Below are positions 19,994-28,513 of a DNA stretch of 64,000 nucleotides, in pieces; position 1 is the stretch's first letter; every line of letters begins with the position of its first letter. Origin of the DNA: Leptospira stimsonii (GTDB lineage Bacteria; Spirochaetota; Leptospiria; Leptospirales; Leptospiraceae); the NCBI RefSeq assembly GCF_003545885.1, contig NZ_QHCT01000009.1, positions 1 to 64,000 of the forward strand, in the 5' to 3' direction. Made by a program: the position numbers and the translations under genes. The notes below the pieces were generated by a model that saw only the letters and a program-made list of their open reading frames with translations, was not told the DNA's origin and did no database searches.

Positions 19994-22900
19994 ATGCAAA
20001 ATTCCCTGGAACAGGAACTCCGTCTCCGGATTCAAAACGATATTTCCTTCTTCGATTGGATTCAAAACCAGGCGATGGATGGGTTATGGATTTTAGATCT
20101 GAATTCGGAGAAGAATTTTTGGTTTGATAAAAAATTCTTACGAACGTTCGGCCTCAGACAAACTCCGAACGACCCGTCCTCAGTATTTACGAAGGAAAGC
20201 CTCCGAAAAATTTCCGAATTCGTCCTAAATATAAAAGAACGAGGTTTGGAAGACCGCGAAGAACTTTTTTCTTTTTACCGCAACGAGAAAGAAATGTCTT
20301 TCAAGACAAATTTAATGACCGTAAAAAACGAGCAAGGAGTCGCCTATCTTTTGTTAGGCGGATTGGACATTTCCGAAAAACTCTTCGCTCCGGAGGAATC
20401 AAAAAATCTTCGCGGACCACTCGATTCGATTTTGGACTCATTACCCGCTCTTATCGGTTTTTGGGATTCGAATCTGATCAATCGATTTGCGAATAAAGCC
20501 TATTTGGAATGGTTCGGAATGAAACCTCAGGAAATATACGGCAAACATATTCGAGAGGTTTTAGGAGAATCGCTTTTTGAAAAAAATCTTCCCTATATGG
20601 AAAAAGCCATTCGGGGAGAAATACAGAGTTTCGAACGAAAAATTCCGATGCCGGACGGGAAATCCCACAAACACTCTTTAGCGCAGTACATACCGAATCT
20701 TGTGAACGGAAAACCGTCCGGCTTTTTCGTGATCGTCAGCGACATCACTTCGATCCGAGAGACGACGGAACAATTACGAAAGAGCGAAATCGAATTGAGC
20801 ACTCTTTTCGAATCGCTACCCATCGGAGTGACTTTACTGAATCACGATCACGAAATCGTAAAAGTAAATCCGGCATTGGGAAAGATCGTCTCAATCAATA
20901 ATATCAGTTTGGAAAAAGGATATTATAAAAATAGAATATATCTTAAAGCGGACGGTTCGTATTATTCACCGGAAGAACTTCCCAGTTTTCGTGCAAGAAC
21001 CGGACAATTCGCTATTAAAGACGAAGTAGTCGGAATTCAAATCGAAAACGGGTCGATCATTTGGACCAAAGTTACTGCCGTACCATTGAATCTTCCGGAT
21101 TATTCCGTAATGATTCTTACGTACGACATCACGGAAAGTAAGAATTTCGAAAGCGAACTGATCAAGGCAAAAGGTCTTTTAGAACAAACAAGTCGCCTCG
21201 TTCGAATCGGCGCTTGGGCCGCGGACTTAAGGTCCGGAGTCGGCACTTGGTCGGCGGTTACGAAAGAAATGCACGAGGTTCCTCCCGACTTCGAACCTAC
21301 GATCGAAACCGGACTTCGTTTCGTAAAGGAAGGGGAAAGCCGCGCGATGGTTAAGGAAGCCGTTGAAAATCTCATCTCAAAGGGAATTCCCTATGATATC
21401 GAAATGCAACTGGTCACGTACAAAGGCAATGAACTCTGGGTCCGTTCGGTTGCAAACGCGGAATTTGAAAACGGAGTTTGTGTAAGAATTTACGGAGCGT
21501 TATACGACATCGACGAAAGGAAAAAAACCGAGATCGCCCTCTTTCAAGAGAGATCAAGATTGCTCGCATTCGTCGAACACGCTCCCGCCGCGGTCGCGAT
21601 GTTCGATACCGAAATCAAATATATCGCGGTCAGCGAGAGATGGCTCGCGGATTATCATCTCCAGGGCAGAGACATATTGGGCTTATCCCATTACGAAGTT
21701 TTTCCGAACATCTCAAAGGAATGGAAAGAAACTCATCAGAGATGTCTTTCCGGAGAAGTCCTTAAAAACGATGAGGACGTATGGAGACCGGCCGGATGGG
21801 AGCAAGATCAATATTTGCGATGGGAAGTTCGACCTTGGTATCAGTTGGATGGAGCGATCGGCGGCCTCATGATGTTTACGCAAGATATCACCGAAAGTTG
21901 TCTGCAAAGGGAAGAACTCAAAAAAGCGAAAATTCTTGCGGAAAGGGCGAGCAGAGCGAAATCCGAATTCTTAGCCAATATGAGTCACGAAATCAGAACA
22001 CCGCTGAACGGGATCATCGGATTCACCGATCTATTACTCCGTACAAATCTGGATCCGACCCAACACCAATATATGATGACCGTATATCAATCCGCGGGAT
22101 CATTACTGGAAGTCATCAATGATATATTAGATTTCTCTAAAATTGAAGCCGGAAAACTCGAACTTTCAAACGAGATGACGGATGTCTGGGAATTGGGAAG
22201 TCAAGTAGTAAACACGGTTAAATTTCAAGCGCACAAGAAGAATTTGGAGCTACTCGTAAACATATCTCCATCGGTTCCAAAATTCGTAAACACAGATAGC
22301 GTTCGACTGAGGCAGATTCTCGTAAACCTGTTCAGCAATGCGATCAAATTTACGGAGGAAGGGGAAATTGAATTTAGAATCGAAGTTCTAAATATGATTT
22401 CCGAAAAAGAATCCGTAATTCGATTTTCGGTACGCGATACGGGTATCGGAATCGCGAAGGAAAACCAAAAAAGAATTTTCGACGCCTTTTCCCAAGAGGA
22501 CGCTTCGACCACGAGGAGATTCGGAGGGACCGGATTAGGACTAACCATTTCCAATCAAATTCTCGCGATGATGAAAAGTAAATTGGAACTCGAGAGCAAG
22601 GTTGGGAGAGGAAGTATGTTCTTCTTCGATCTTACGATGGAAATTTTGGATTCAAATCCGACCAACGAATGGCCGAGATATGAAAGCGTAAAAAACATCT
22701 TGATCGTGGACGATAACGATAACAATCGGAAGATCCTGGAAGAAATGTTAAAATTATCGAATATACCCTGCGAACTCGTAAAAAACGGAACCGAGGCGAT
22801 AGAAAAAGTCGCCGGCGGGAATCGATATGACTTCATCCTACTCGACTATCATATGCCTTTCATGGACGGAATGGAAACCGCAAAGATCATACGGCAAAAA

Positions 22901-23494
22901 CTCAACGTCACCGAACAAGAACAGCCAATCATCTTGTTGAGTAGCGCTTCAGACGATTCAAACACGATCGAAGAATCGCAGAAGGTCGGGATTCAGGAAG
23001 TGATGACAAAGCCGATTTATATTCGAGAACTTTACGATTTGATCGGAAGAAACCAGATTCTTAAAAAACCTAACTTACAAAAAAACGAAAATAAAACGGG
23101 CGAAGCGGTCACATCGATTCGAAAAGCGGTAAAAATTTTAATAGCGGAAGACAATCCGGTCAACATGCTTTTGACCAAGAGCATTATCGCAAGAATTCTT
23201 CCTTCTGCCAAGATCGTGGAAGCGCGCAACGGATTGGAAGCGGTGGAGCAAAGCCTAAAATCAATACCGGACTTGATTTTTATGGATATTCAGATGCCGA
23301 ACATGAATGGATACGAGGCGACAGAGGCGATTCGAGGATTGGAAATGGAAAGAAGAGTTCCGATCATCGCGCTAACAGCGGGTATCGTTTCCGGAGAAAG
23401 GGAAAAGTGTATCGAAGCCGGAATGGACGACTACGTAAGCAAACCAGCAGTACAGGCAGATTTTACGAAAGTAATCCTAAAGTGGTTGGCTTAG
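19994..23494 (+). CDS. soluble hybrid histidine kinase: five PAS domains and two receivers
   Basis: A 1166-residue cytosolic hybrid kinase with no membrane segment. It has about five PAS-like domains in series (about 15-130, 140-260, 265-385, 395-515, 525-650). HisKA follows with FLANMSHEIRTPLNGIIGF, then HATPase with NLFSNAIKFT, VRDTGIGIA and FGGTGLGLTIS. Two receivers close the protein: ILIVDDNDNNRKIL with the acceptor in LLDYHMPFMDG, and ILIAEDNPVNMLL with FMDIQMPNMNG. The arrangement resembles BarA/TorS-like phosphorelays, except that no Hpt domain is visible, so phosphotransfer must go elsewhere. The second PAS-to-PAS linkers contain DITE-like junctions typical of PAC motifs. Confidence 0.92.
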   Translation: MQNSLEQELRLRIQNDISFFDWIQNQAMDGLWILDLNSEKNFWFDKKFLRTFGLRQTPNDPSSVFTKESLRKISEFVLNIKERGLEDREELFSFYRNEKEMSFKTNLMTVKNEQGVAYLLLGGLDISEKLFAPEESKNLRGPLDSILDSLPALIGFWDSNLINRFANKAYLEWFGMKPQEIYGKHIREVLGESLFEKNLPYMEKAIRGEIQSFERKIPMPDGKSHKHSLAQYIPNLVNGKPSGFFVIVSDITSIRETTEQLRKSEIELSTLFESLPIGVTLLNHDHEIVKVNPALGKIVSINNISLEKGYYKNRIYLKADGSYYSPEELPSFRARTGQFAIKDEVVGIQIENGSIIWTKVTAVPLNLPDYSVMILTYDITESKNFESELIKAKGLLEQTSRLVRIGAWAADLRSGVGTWSAVTKEMHEVPPDFEPTIETGLRFVKEGESRAMVKEAVENLISKGIPYDIEMQLVTYKGNELWVRSVANAEFENGVCVRIYGALYDIDERKKTEIALFQERSRLLAFVEHAPAAVAMFDTEIKYIAVSERWLADYHLQGRDILGLSHYEVFPNISKEWKETHQRCLSGEVLKNDEDVWRPAGWEQDQYLRWEVRPWYQLDGAIGGLMMFTQDITESCLQREELKKAKILAERASRAKSEFLANMSHEIRTPLNGIIGFTDLLLRTNLDPTQHQYMMTVYQSAGSLLEVINDILDFSKIEAGKLELSNEMTDVWELGSQVVNTVKFQAHKKNLELLVNISPSVPKFVNTDSVRLRQILVNLFSNAIKFTEEGEIEFRIEVLNMISEKESVIRFSVRDTGIGIAKENQKRIFDAFSQEDASTTRRFGGTGLGLTISNQILAMMKSKLELESKVGRGSMFFFDLTMEILDSNPTNEWPRYESVKNILIVDDNDNNRKILEEMLKLSNIPCELVKNGTEAIEKVAGGNRYDFILLDYHMPFMDGMETAKIIRQKLNVTEQEQPIILLSSASDDSNTIEESQKVGIQEVMTKPIYIRELYDLIGRNQILKKPNLQKNENKTGEAVTSIRKAVKILIAEDNPVNMLLTKSIIARILPSAKIVEARNGLEAVEQSLKSIPDLIFMDIQMPNMNGYEATEAIRGLEMERRVPIIALTAGIVSGEREKCIEAGMDDYVSKPAVQADFTKVILKWLA

Positions 23495-23515
23495 AAAAAG
23501 CCAATCCGTTCGTAC

Positions 23516-24025
23516 TTAATTGTTTTCGAATATTCTTTTTTTTGAAATCGTTCTAAGACCTTTTATGATCGACTTCCATTCCGGAATTCCTAGATTTTGA
23601 ACGACGCGATCGTGCGCCACTTTCCAAACCGGGTAAGCGTAGCGAAGAGCTTCCCAACCTTTTTCCGTGAGCGCGACTTTTCTCGCCCTCTTATTTTCCG
23701 AAGGAATATCCTGAATATAACCTAACGTTTCCAACGGTTCCAAATTTCTAAGAAGAGTCGTTCGATCCAAAACAAGAAGATCTGCCATCGGAGAAAGTTC
23801 CATCCCCTCCGTCGTTCCGAGAGTCATAAGAATGTTAAAGCGGGCCGAAGTCAGACCTACCGGATCTAAGACGTGATCAAAGTATTGTGCGATGGCTCGG
23901 GAGGCCCTCTTCAAATTGAAGTTCAGACAACCCAAGCCTACGGTCAAAAGTTCGTCACGAGTCGGATTAAGAGATCCTTTTTTTGACTTCCGATTCGAAA
24001 CCGTCGACTCCACCTTTTTGACCAT
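23516..24025 (-). CDS. MarR-family transcriptional regulator
   Basis: A 169-residue winged-helix regulator. The core (about 35-150) contains LTSARFNILMTLGTTEGMELSPMADLL, the recognition helix region VLDRTTLLRNLEPLETLGYI, and the wing SENKRARKVALTEKG. MarR proteins bind palindromes as dimers and are usually released by small aromatic or acyl ligands. It starts 19 nt after the thioesterase stop with CGGAG before its ATG, so the two genes form one operon, and the palindromic array at 24597-24636 upstream is the obvious target for autoregulation. Confidence 0.92.
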   Translation of the reverse strand: MVKKVESTVSNRKSKKGSLNPTRDELLTVGLGCLNFNLKRASRAIAQYFDHVLDPVGLTSARFNILMTLGTTEGMELSPMADLLVLDRTTLLRNLEPLETLGYIQDIPSENKRARKVALTEKGWEALRYAYPVWKVAHDRVVQNLGIPEWKSIIKGLRTISKKRIFENN

Positions 24026-24044
24026 ACAATTCTCCGTTTTGATT

Positions 24045-24575
24045 TTAGACGAGAACGGCTTCTAAGCCAGGAGCCATCGTCCGCTTCATTTCGCGAACGC
24101 GCTCTTCAAAATTTCCGTTCTGCAATCCCGAATCCGAATAGAGGACGGAATTGAAAAACTGATTCAACTCCTCACCGTGCCGGGTCGGTCTTCCCCTTTT
24201 AAGATCTATGAAAGCAAAATCAATCCATATCAGGGCTTTTAATTTTTTTCCGGCTTGGTCATACATCAAATCCTCGTTTCGAATTCCTCCGTCACTCTTC
24301 CCAACCAATCGAGTAACGATACGAACCAGATCGCTCTGTTTCGCGGGTTCGAGATAGGCAATTTGTGTTCGAGTCACCACCCAGGATTTCCCTTCTCTGG
24401 AAGAATGTTCGAAAAGATCGAAACCGTAAAAATCCCTCAAATGGTCTTCGCGCGCCTCCAAGAAGTAATCCATATAACGAGCGTTATTGAGGTGCCCGAA
24501 AGGATCACAATCCTGGAACCGGATTCGATAGATACCGGAAGGAGATAATTCCGTTTTATCCAATGTAGAAAGCAT
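24045..24575 (-). CDS. hot-dog fold acyl-CoA thioesterase
   Basis: A 176-residue 4HBT-type hydrolase of acyl-CoA thioesters. The signature RFQDCDPFGHLNNARYMDYF holds the conserved Asp and the GHLNN loop at the active site; KSWVVTRTQIAYLEPA is the next conserved strand. The frame extends to 24602, but the ATG at 24575 is preceded by GGAGG with five bases of spacing and leaves the operator outside the coding region. It is the first gene of a two-gene operon with marR, suggesting that the enzyme's substrate or product is the regulator's ligand (inference). Confidence 0.87.
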   Translation of the reverse strand: MLSTLDKTELSPSGIYRIRFQDCDPFGHLNNARYMDYFLEAREDHLRDFYGFDLFEHSSREGKSWVVTRTQIAYLEPAKQSDLVRIVTRLVGKSDGGIRNEDLMYDQAGKKLKALIWIDFAFIDLKRGRPTRHGEELNQFFNSVLYSDSGLQNGNFEERVREMKRTMAPGLEAVLV

Positions 24576-24596
24576 AAAGGCCTCCGAAACTTTTAT

Positions 24597-24636
24597 GTGC
24601 AATTACACAGTTGCATTTACACATGTGTAATTGCAC
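24597..24636. promoter_or_regulatory. MarR-type operator array with three half-sites
   Basis: GTGCAATTACACA (24597-24609) is the exact reverse complement of TGTGTAATTGCAC (24624-24636). Between them is TTGCATTTACACA, a third near-copy, so that TTACACATGTGTAA (24617-24630) is itself a perfect palindrome. The array lies just upstream of the thioesterase ribosome site, and a minus-strand TTGACT (24652-24657) beyond it could be the -35 element. Binding would block transcription of thioesterase and marR. Confidence 0.85.
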
Positions 24637-24679
24637 ACTTTGCGACAAAAAAGTCAACTCCTTTTAGAGAAAATTTTTC

Positions 24680-25042
24680 TCAATCGTTTTGTAGGAGAAT
24701 TCCGTCCGGTTTGAGATTACAGTCGAACAACATCGGCAACAATGGAGAAATGATCGCTCCGGTCGGAGAGGCGATGTTTTTTGCACAATCGTCGATTCTT
24801 GCTTTCGGATAGTATTTGTCGTCTTCCAGACCGGCAAAGTCCGGAGCCAAAAGAAAGACGAGCGATTCAAGCGGAGTATCCACGATGCCGGCGGCCTTTC
24901 GCAGGGAAGCGACTTTGTTTACCGCATCGGCGATCTTTTGTCTTGCTTCCTTTCCTTTATATCTTGTTTCCAAACCTAAGGAATCGACGACGAGACAATT
25001 CACGAATGCAGATATGAGAATGATACCAAAGATCTGTTTCAT
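24680..25042 (-). CDS. small lipoprotein, TIGR04452-like
   Basis: A 120-residue protein with a short signal and lipobox ending AFVNC (Cys about 15), then LVVDSLGLETRYKGKEARQKI, a helical middle, and DDKYYPKARIDDCAKNI before a final cysteine-containing FDCNLKPDG. This layout (lipobox, D-LGL near the start, a K-YY motif, two late cysteines) is that of the Leptospira-restricted lipoprotein family TIGR04452, which has no assigned function. AAGAGG is properly spaced before the ATG. It is a single gene. Confidence 0.75.
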   Translation of the reverse strand: MKQIFGIILISAFVNCLVVDSLGLETRYKGKEARQKIADAVNKVASLRKAAGIVDTPLESLVFLLAPDFAGLEDDKYYPKARIDDCAKNIASPTGAIISPLLPMLFDCNLKPDGILLQND

Positions 25043-25348
25043 GGATTCCTCTTTTCGAGTGAGAGAACGATTTTTAGAATCTCAGGATTTTAATAAGAAT
25101 CGAAGACTAACTCGTATTTTTTCTATCTCAAAGAAATAGATTTTTATATAAAGAAACAAGCAGTTTTCTCAAAAAATATTTCTCATTGAATACTTAGGTA
25201 TTCCGAAATCGATGTTCCTTTTTTAGAATTTTCATCTTAAAAGAACGTGTGATTCAACGACGCAAAAATATTCTTTTTATGAGAATTCCGATCTCAATTC
25301 AAAGAACAACTTCTTGACGAAAGAAAAAAAATCGACTCCAATCGGCTT
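25043..25348. other. divergent intergenic region
   Basis: About 306 nt separating the small lipoprotein from the Fpg-like gene. It is AT-rich and holds a short dyad, GAATACTTAGGTATTC (25188-25203, six-base arms), which could be a regulator site but is too short to claim. No gene is supported. Confidence 0.4.
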
Positions 25349-26179
25349 ATGCCCGAGCTTCCGGATCTTGTGATCATTCAAGAAAGACTGATTCCAGAAT
25401 TGATCGATCGAAAAATTAAATCCATTGAGATCATCGATCCGATCGTAGTAAGGGATCTAACCGGCGGAGCGATAGACAGTTCTTTTCAAGACAACGTTTT
25501 TCAAAAGATAGAAAGAAACGGACCTTTTCTGAATTTTATATTTGAAAAAATGAATCTTGTTATCCATCCGATGTTGTCCGGAAGATTCTCCTTGGATCCG
25601 AAATACAAACGAAAAGATCTTTGTATTCGAATCGTTACGGATGGGCCCATTTTGAATTATATGGACGATACGAGAATGGGAAAGGTCTACTTTTTAAAAC
25701 CGGAAGAATTGGGGCAAATTCCGAAATACAAAGAGCAAGGAGTGGATCTACTTTCGGAGAATTTTACGGAATCCATTTTTCTGAAGCTAATGAATAAGAA
25801 TAGAAAACAAACGAGGGTTTTTCTGATGGACCAAACCAAACTCAGTGCATTAGGAAATGCTTATGCGGACGAAATCCTGTTCGCGGCAAAAATTCATCCC
25901 AAAACTCCCTGCAATCAACTCACGACGGAAGAAAAAATCTTACTCTATAAAAGTATAAAGGAAGTCCTTCACACTTCGATCGATTTTATCCGAAACACGA
26001 ACGCGCCCTTGGAAGTAAAAGTAAGAGATCACGTAAAAGTCCGAAATCGTAAAAACGAACCTTGTCCAGTCTGTGGAACGACGATCCGAAGAGCGAACGT
26101 CTTAGGTTATGATTCCTTTTTCTGCCCGAATTGCCAAAGGGCAAAGGGAAAACAGTTTATCGATTGGGGAAATTCTTAG
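25349..26179 (+). CDS. formamidopyrimidine-DNA glycosylase family protein (Fpg/Nei-like)
   Basis: A 276-residue Fpg/Nei-type base-excision glycosylase. It begins MPELPD, giving the catalytic N-terminal Pro and following Glu after Met removal. It has the H2TH helix segment LSALGNAYADEILFAAKIHPK, and ends with a zinc finger CPVCGTTIRR...FFCPNCQRAKG. The conserved lysine that in Fpg lies in the RAKYL segment is not visible: the corresponding region reads ERNGPFLNF. So it is a divergent member whose substrate may differ from 8-oxoguanine. Single gene, divergent from the lipoprotein. Confidence 0.85.
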   Translation: MPELPDLVIIQERLIPELIDRKIKSIEIIDPIVVRDLTGGAIDSSFQDNVFQKIERNGPFLNFIFEKMNLVIHPMLSGRFSLDPKYKRKDLCIRIVTDGPILNYMDDTRMGKVYFLKPEELGQIPKYKEQGVDLLSENFTESIFLKLMNKNRKQTRVFLMDQTKLSALGNAYADEILFAAKIHPKTPCNQLTTEEKILLYKSIKEVLHTSIDFIRNTNAPLEVKVRDHVKVRNRKNEPCPVCGTTIRRANVLGYDSFFCPNCQRAKGKQFIDWGNS

Positions 26180-26350
26180 AAAGAAATTCAAAAATCGGAG
26201 GTTTTTGAAAAACGATCCGCGCGAAAATTCAAACTCGGTTTTAGAATGATTCTTTGCAAAATTTCGATCGCTACGGTCTTAAAGTTCAACCCCTTCCCGA
26301 TTCAAAACAAAGTCGGTTTAAAAAATCACTTGGACTTCCAGGATAAATTC

Positions 26351-27373
26351 TTAAACCAAACCCCAGTCCAATCGTATCGGATAAGAATTGCGTCTTCTTT
26401 CGAAATAACTCGAATCCCCGTTTTTCCAAGAATCTCGTAGAAGACGATCCTCCTCTAAAAGAAAGGTTTCCGTCTTAAATTCTCCTTCGGTTTCTAAAAA
26501 GGATTCAAGGGGAGGCAACGGCTTGTCCCCATAAAGGATCGATAACTTTTCTGCGACACGATGAGTTCCGCTCATTCTTCCGATCTGGCTATAACCCGCG
26601 ATATGAGGAGTAAAGACGGAATTTTTCGTCTTCGATAAAACAGCTCCGAATTCTTCAGTTGGAGGTTCCGGATCAAATACATCACATATTTTGAATATGT
26701 CTTCCCTTTCCAGCAATTTTACAAACGCTTCCGGAGTAAAAATTTCTCCACGACTCGTATTGATTAGGACGGTTCCGGATTTGAAAGAATCGATCGACGA
26801 TTCCGATACCGATCGAAAAGTCGGATCAGAGCCGTCCTTTGTGAGAGGAACGTGATAACTTACGATATCGGAACTCAAAACTTCCCGAAGAGATACGGAT
26901 TCCGCCTTGTAAAATGGATCGTAAAAAACGGATTCTACTCCGAAAGACTTTAGAATTTTATGAAATTCTTTTCCTGTATGACCGTGACCGATCATCCCAA
27001 CTCGAAGTCGCTTTAATTCCTGATCGGAAAACCGACTTTTGAGTCCTGCAAAACAATATTCCGCGACGGAACCCGCGTTACAACCGGGTGCGTTCAAAAA
27101 AATTCTTCCCGTTTCTTTTAGCGCCGCAAAATCCACGTGATCGGTTCCGGAACTGACCGTCGCGAAAATTCTTACCGTCGGATATTTTTGTACGGCGTCT
27201 TTGTTTACTTTCAACCTCGTATTCGCGACGAGAATCTCCGGTTCTTCTTCGTTCAACCGAATCATTTGATCGGGAGTATAGGAACGGACATCCAATCTTT
27301 CCAAATAGGAAAAAATTTCCTTCGCCCCCGTGGTCCCTTCCGGGTAATAGAGAATCGGTCTTTTTTGTTGCAC
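26351..27373 (-). CDS. NAD-dependent D-2-hydroxyacid dehydrogenase family protein
   Basis: A 340-residue enzyme related to 3-phosphoglycerate, erythronate-4-phosphate and lactate dehydrogenases. The substrate domain is followed by NAPGCNAGSVAEYCFAGL, the dinucleotide motif VGMIGHGHTGKEFHKIL, the arginine region LINTSRGEIF and the Glu/His pair in DVFDPEPPTEE...FTPHIAGYS. The short early NAD loop and the GCNAGSVAEY signature resemble PdxB most, but the specific substrate cannot be told. The start is a GTG. Upstream sequence is shared with the divergent lipase-chaperone gene, 87 nt away. Confidence 0.85.
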   Translation of the reverse strand: MQQKRPILYYPEGTTGAKEIFSYLERLDVRSYTPDQMIRLNEEEPEILVANTRLKVNKDAVQKYPTVRIFATVSSGTDHVDFAALKETGRIFLNAPGCNAGSVAEYCFAGLKSRFSDQELKRLRVGMIGHGHTGKEFHKILKSFGVESVFYDPFYKAESVSLREVLSSDIVSYHVPLTKDGSDPTFRSVSESSIDSFKSGTVLINTSRGEIFTPEAFVKLLEREDIFKICDVFDPEPPTEEFGAVLSKTKNSVFTPHIAGYSQIGRMSGTHRVAEKLSILYGDKPLPPLESFLETEGEFKTETFLLEEDRLLRDSWKNGDSSYFERRRNSYPIRLDWGLV

Positions 27374-27460
27374 GACTTTGTCATTTCATACGAACCCACT
27401 TTTTCAGAAAAAACAAAAAAGGTTTGCCTTGAGAAAGAATTCTTTCACAATCACAGGTCC

Positions 27461-28513
27461 ATGAAATCTCTCCAGGAAAGACTTACATTCCCAGCGGTCA
27501 TCGCATTGATCTCCGTGATTCTCATCGCATTGATTTGGTTCGTTTTTTTTAGCGGAGGAGTCGGTTCGAAGAACGGCTCCGCGGATTCCGAAACCGAATT
27601 TACTCTTCAAAGATCCGAATCGGGAGAATGGATCCTGAACCAAGCGGTGGTCGATACTTCCAGAAGAATTTTTGACGAGAACGGAAAATGGCTGAGCTTC
27701 GACGAGCTGATGCAATACGCGGCGACCGGCGAAGTCAATCTTGTATCGGAACTCTGGGCGCTTCGGAGACAATGTCCCGAGAATACGGGCTTCGAACAGT
27801 GTAACGAAATCATCCGCGCATTCATCGCAGATCACTACTCCGGTAAGGACGCCGATTATCTGATGAAACTTTTTTCGGGTTACTTGAGATACGAAACCAC
27901 GATGAGAGAATTCGAACTCCCCGATAAACTCAGCCGTGCGGAAAAATACGAACTCGTTAAAAAGAAAAGAAGGGAAATTTTCTCGGATAACGACGCTAAG
28001 CTGATCTTCGGGTTGGAAGAGGCGGAGGAAACGTATAGGGATTCTTTGAGCGGATTTTTAAAAGAAACCGAATCTTTGAACGGCGATAAAAGATTGGAAC
28101 GATATGAAGAATATCGAAAAAACGTCTACGGTCAGTATTACAATACGGTAAAGACTCGGGAGCCGAAATACAATACCTATGAAACCGAAATGTTCTTACG
28201 CGATAAAGAATTGGAAAGAATGAATTTATCCGATCGAAACGGAAAAACGAGGGCGATTCGCGAAAAGTATTTCGGAAAAGACGGAGCCGATCGTATGGAC
28301 GCGGTTTATAAAGAAATCGAAGAAAGAGAGAAAAAGGAAAAACAAACTCATTCGGAGGAATCCGACTGGCTCCAGAAGAATTCAAACGTAAAAGGGGAAG
28401 CGAGAGAAAAAGCCCTCATGGAAATTCGTATTAAGAACCTCGGAAAAGAAGAAGCGGAAGAATATTCAAGAAGACTTAAATACGAAGAGGAAATAAAGAA
28501 AAATCAAAATTGA
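27461..28513 (+). CDS. lipase secretion chaperone-like protein (LifO family)
   Basis: A 350-residue steric-chaperone-like protein with an N-terminal inner-membrane anchor (about 11-33) and a long helical periplasmic part. The RRQCPENTGFEQCNEI segment, the RREIFSDNDAKLIFGLEEAE motif and repeated KREIRE-type helices match lipase chaperones that fold partner lipases during export. No lipase gene is adjacent. The ATG at 27461 is chosen because the upstream frame extends into the divergent dehydrogenase gene and lacks coding character. Its TGA overlaps the lnt ATG by one base, so it is the first gene of a three-gene operon. Confidence 0.82.
   Translation: MKSLQERLTFPAVIALISVILIALIWFVFFSGGVGSKNGSADSETEFTLQRSESGEWILNQAVVDTSRRIFDENGKWLSFDELMQYAATGEVNLVSELWALRRQCPENTGFEQCNEIIRAFIADHYSGKDADYLMKLFSGYLRYETTMREFELPDKLSRAEKYELVKKKRREIFSDNDAKLIFGLEEAEETYRDSLSGFLKETESLNGDKRLERYEEYRKNVYGQYYNTVKTREPKYNTYETEMFLRDKELERMNLSDRNGKTRAIREKYFGKDGADRMDAVYKEIEEREKKEKQTHSEESDWLQKNSNVKGEAREKALMEIRIKNLGKEEAEEYSRRLKYEEEIKKNQN

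Noticed and set aside
24680..25042. Small lipoprotein considered part of the thioesterase-marR operon
   Set aside because: It lies upstream on the same strand, and about 100 nt with the operator and a promoter-like TTGACT separate it from the thioesterase.
26246..26440. 64-codon + strand frame after the Fpg-like gene
   Set aside because: It overlaps the coding end of the dehydrogenase gene and has no ribosome site.
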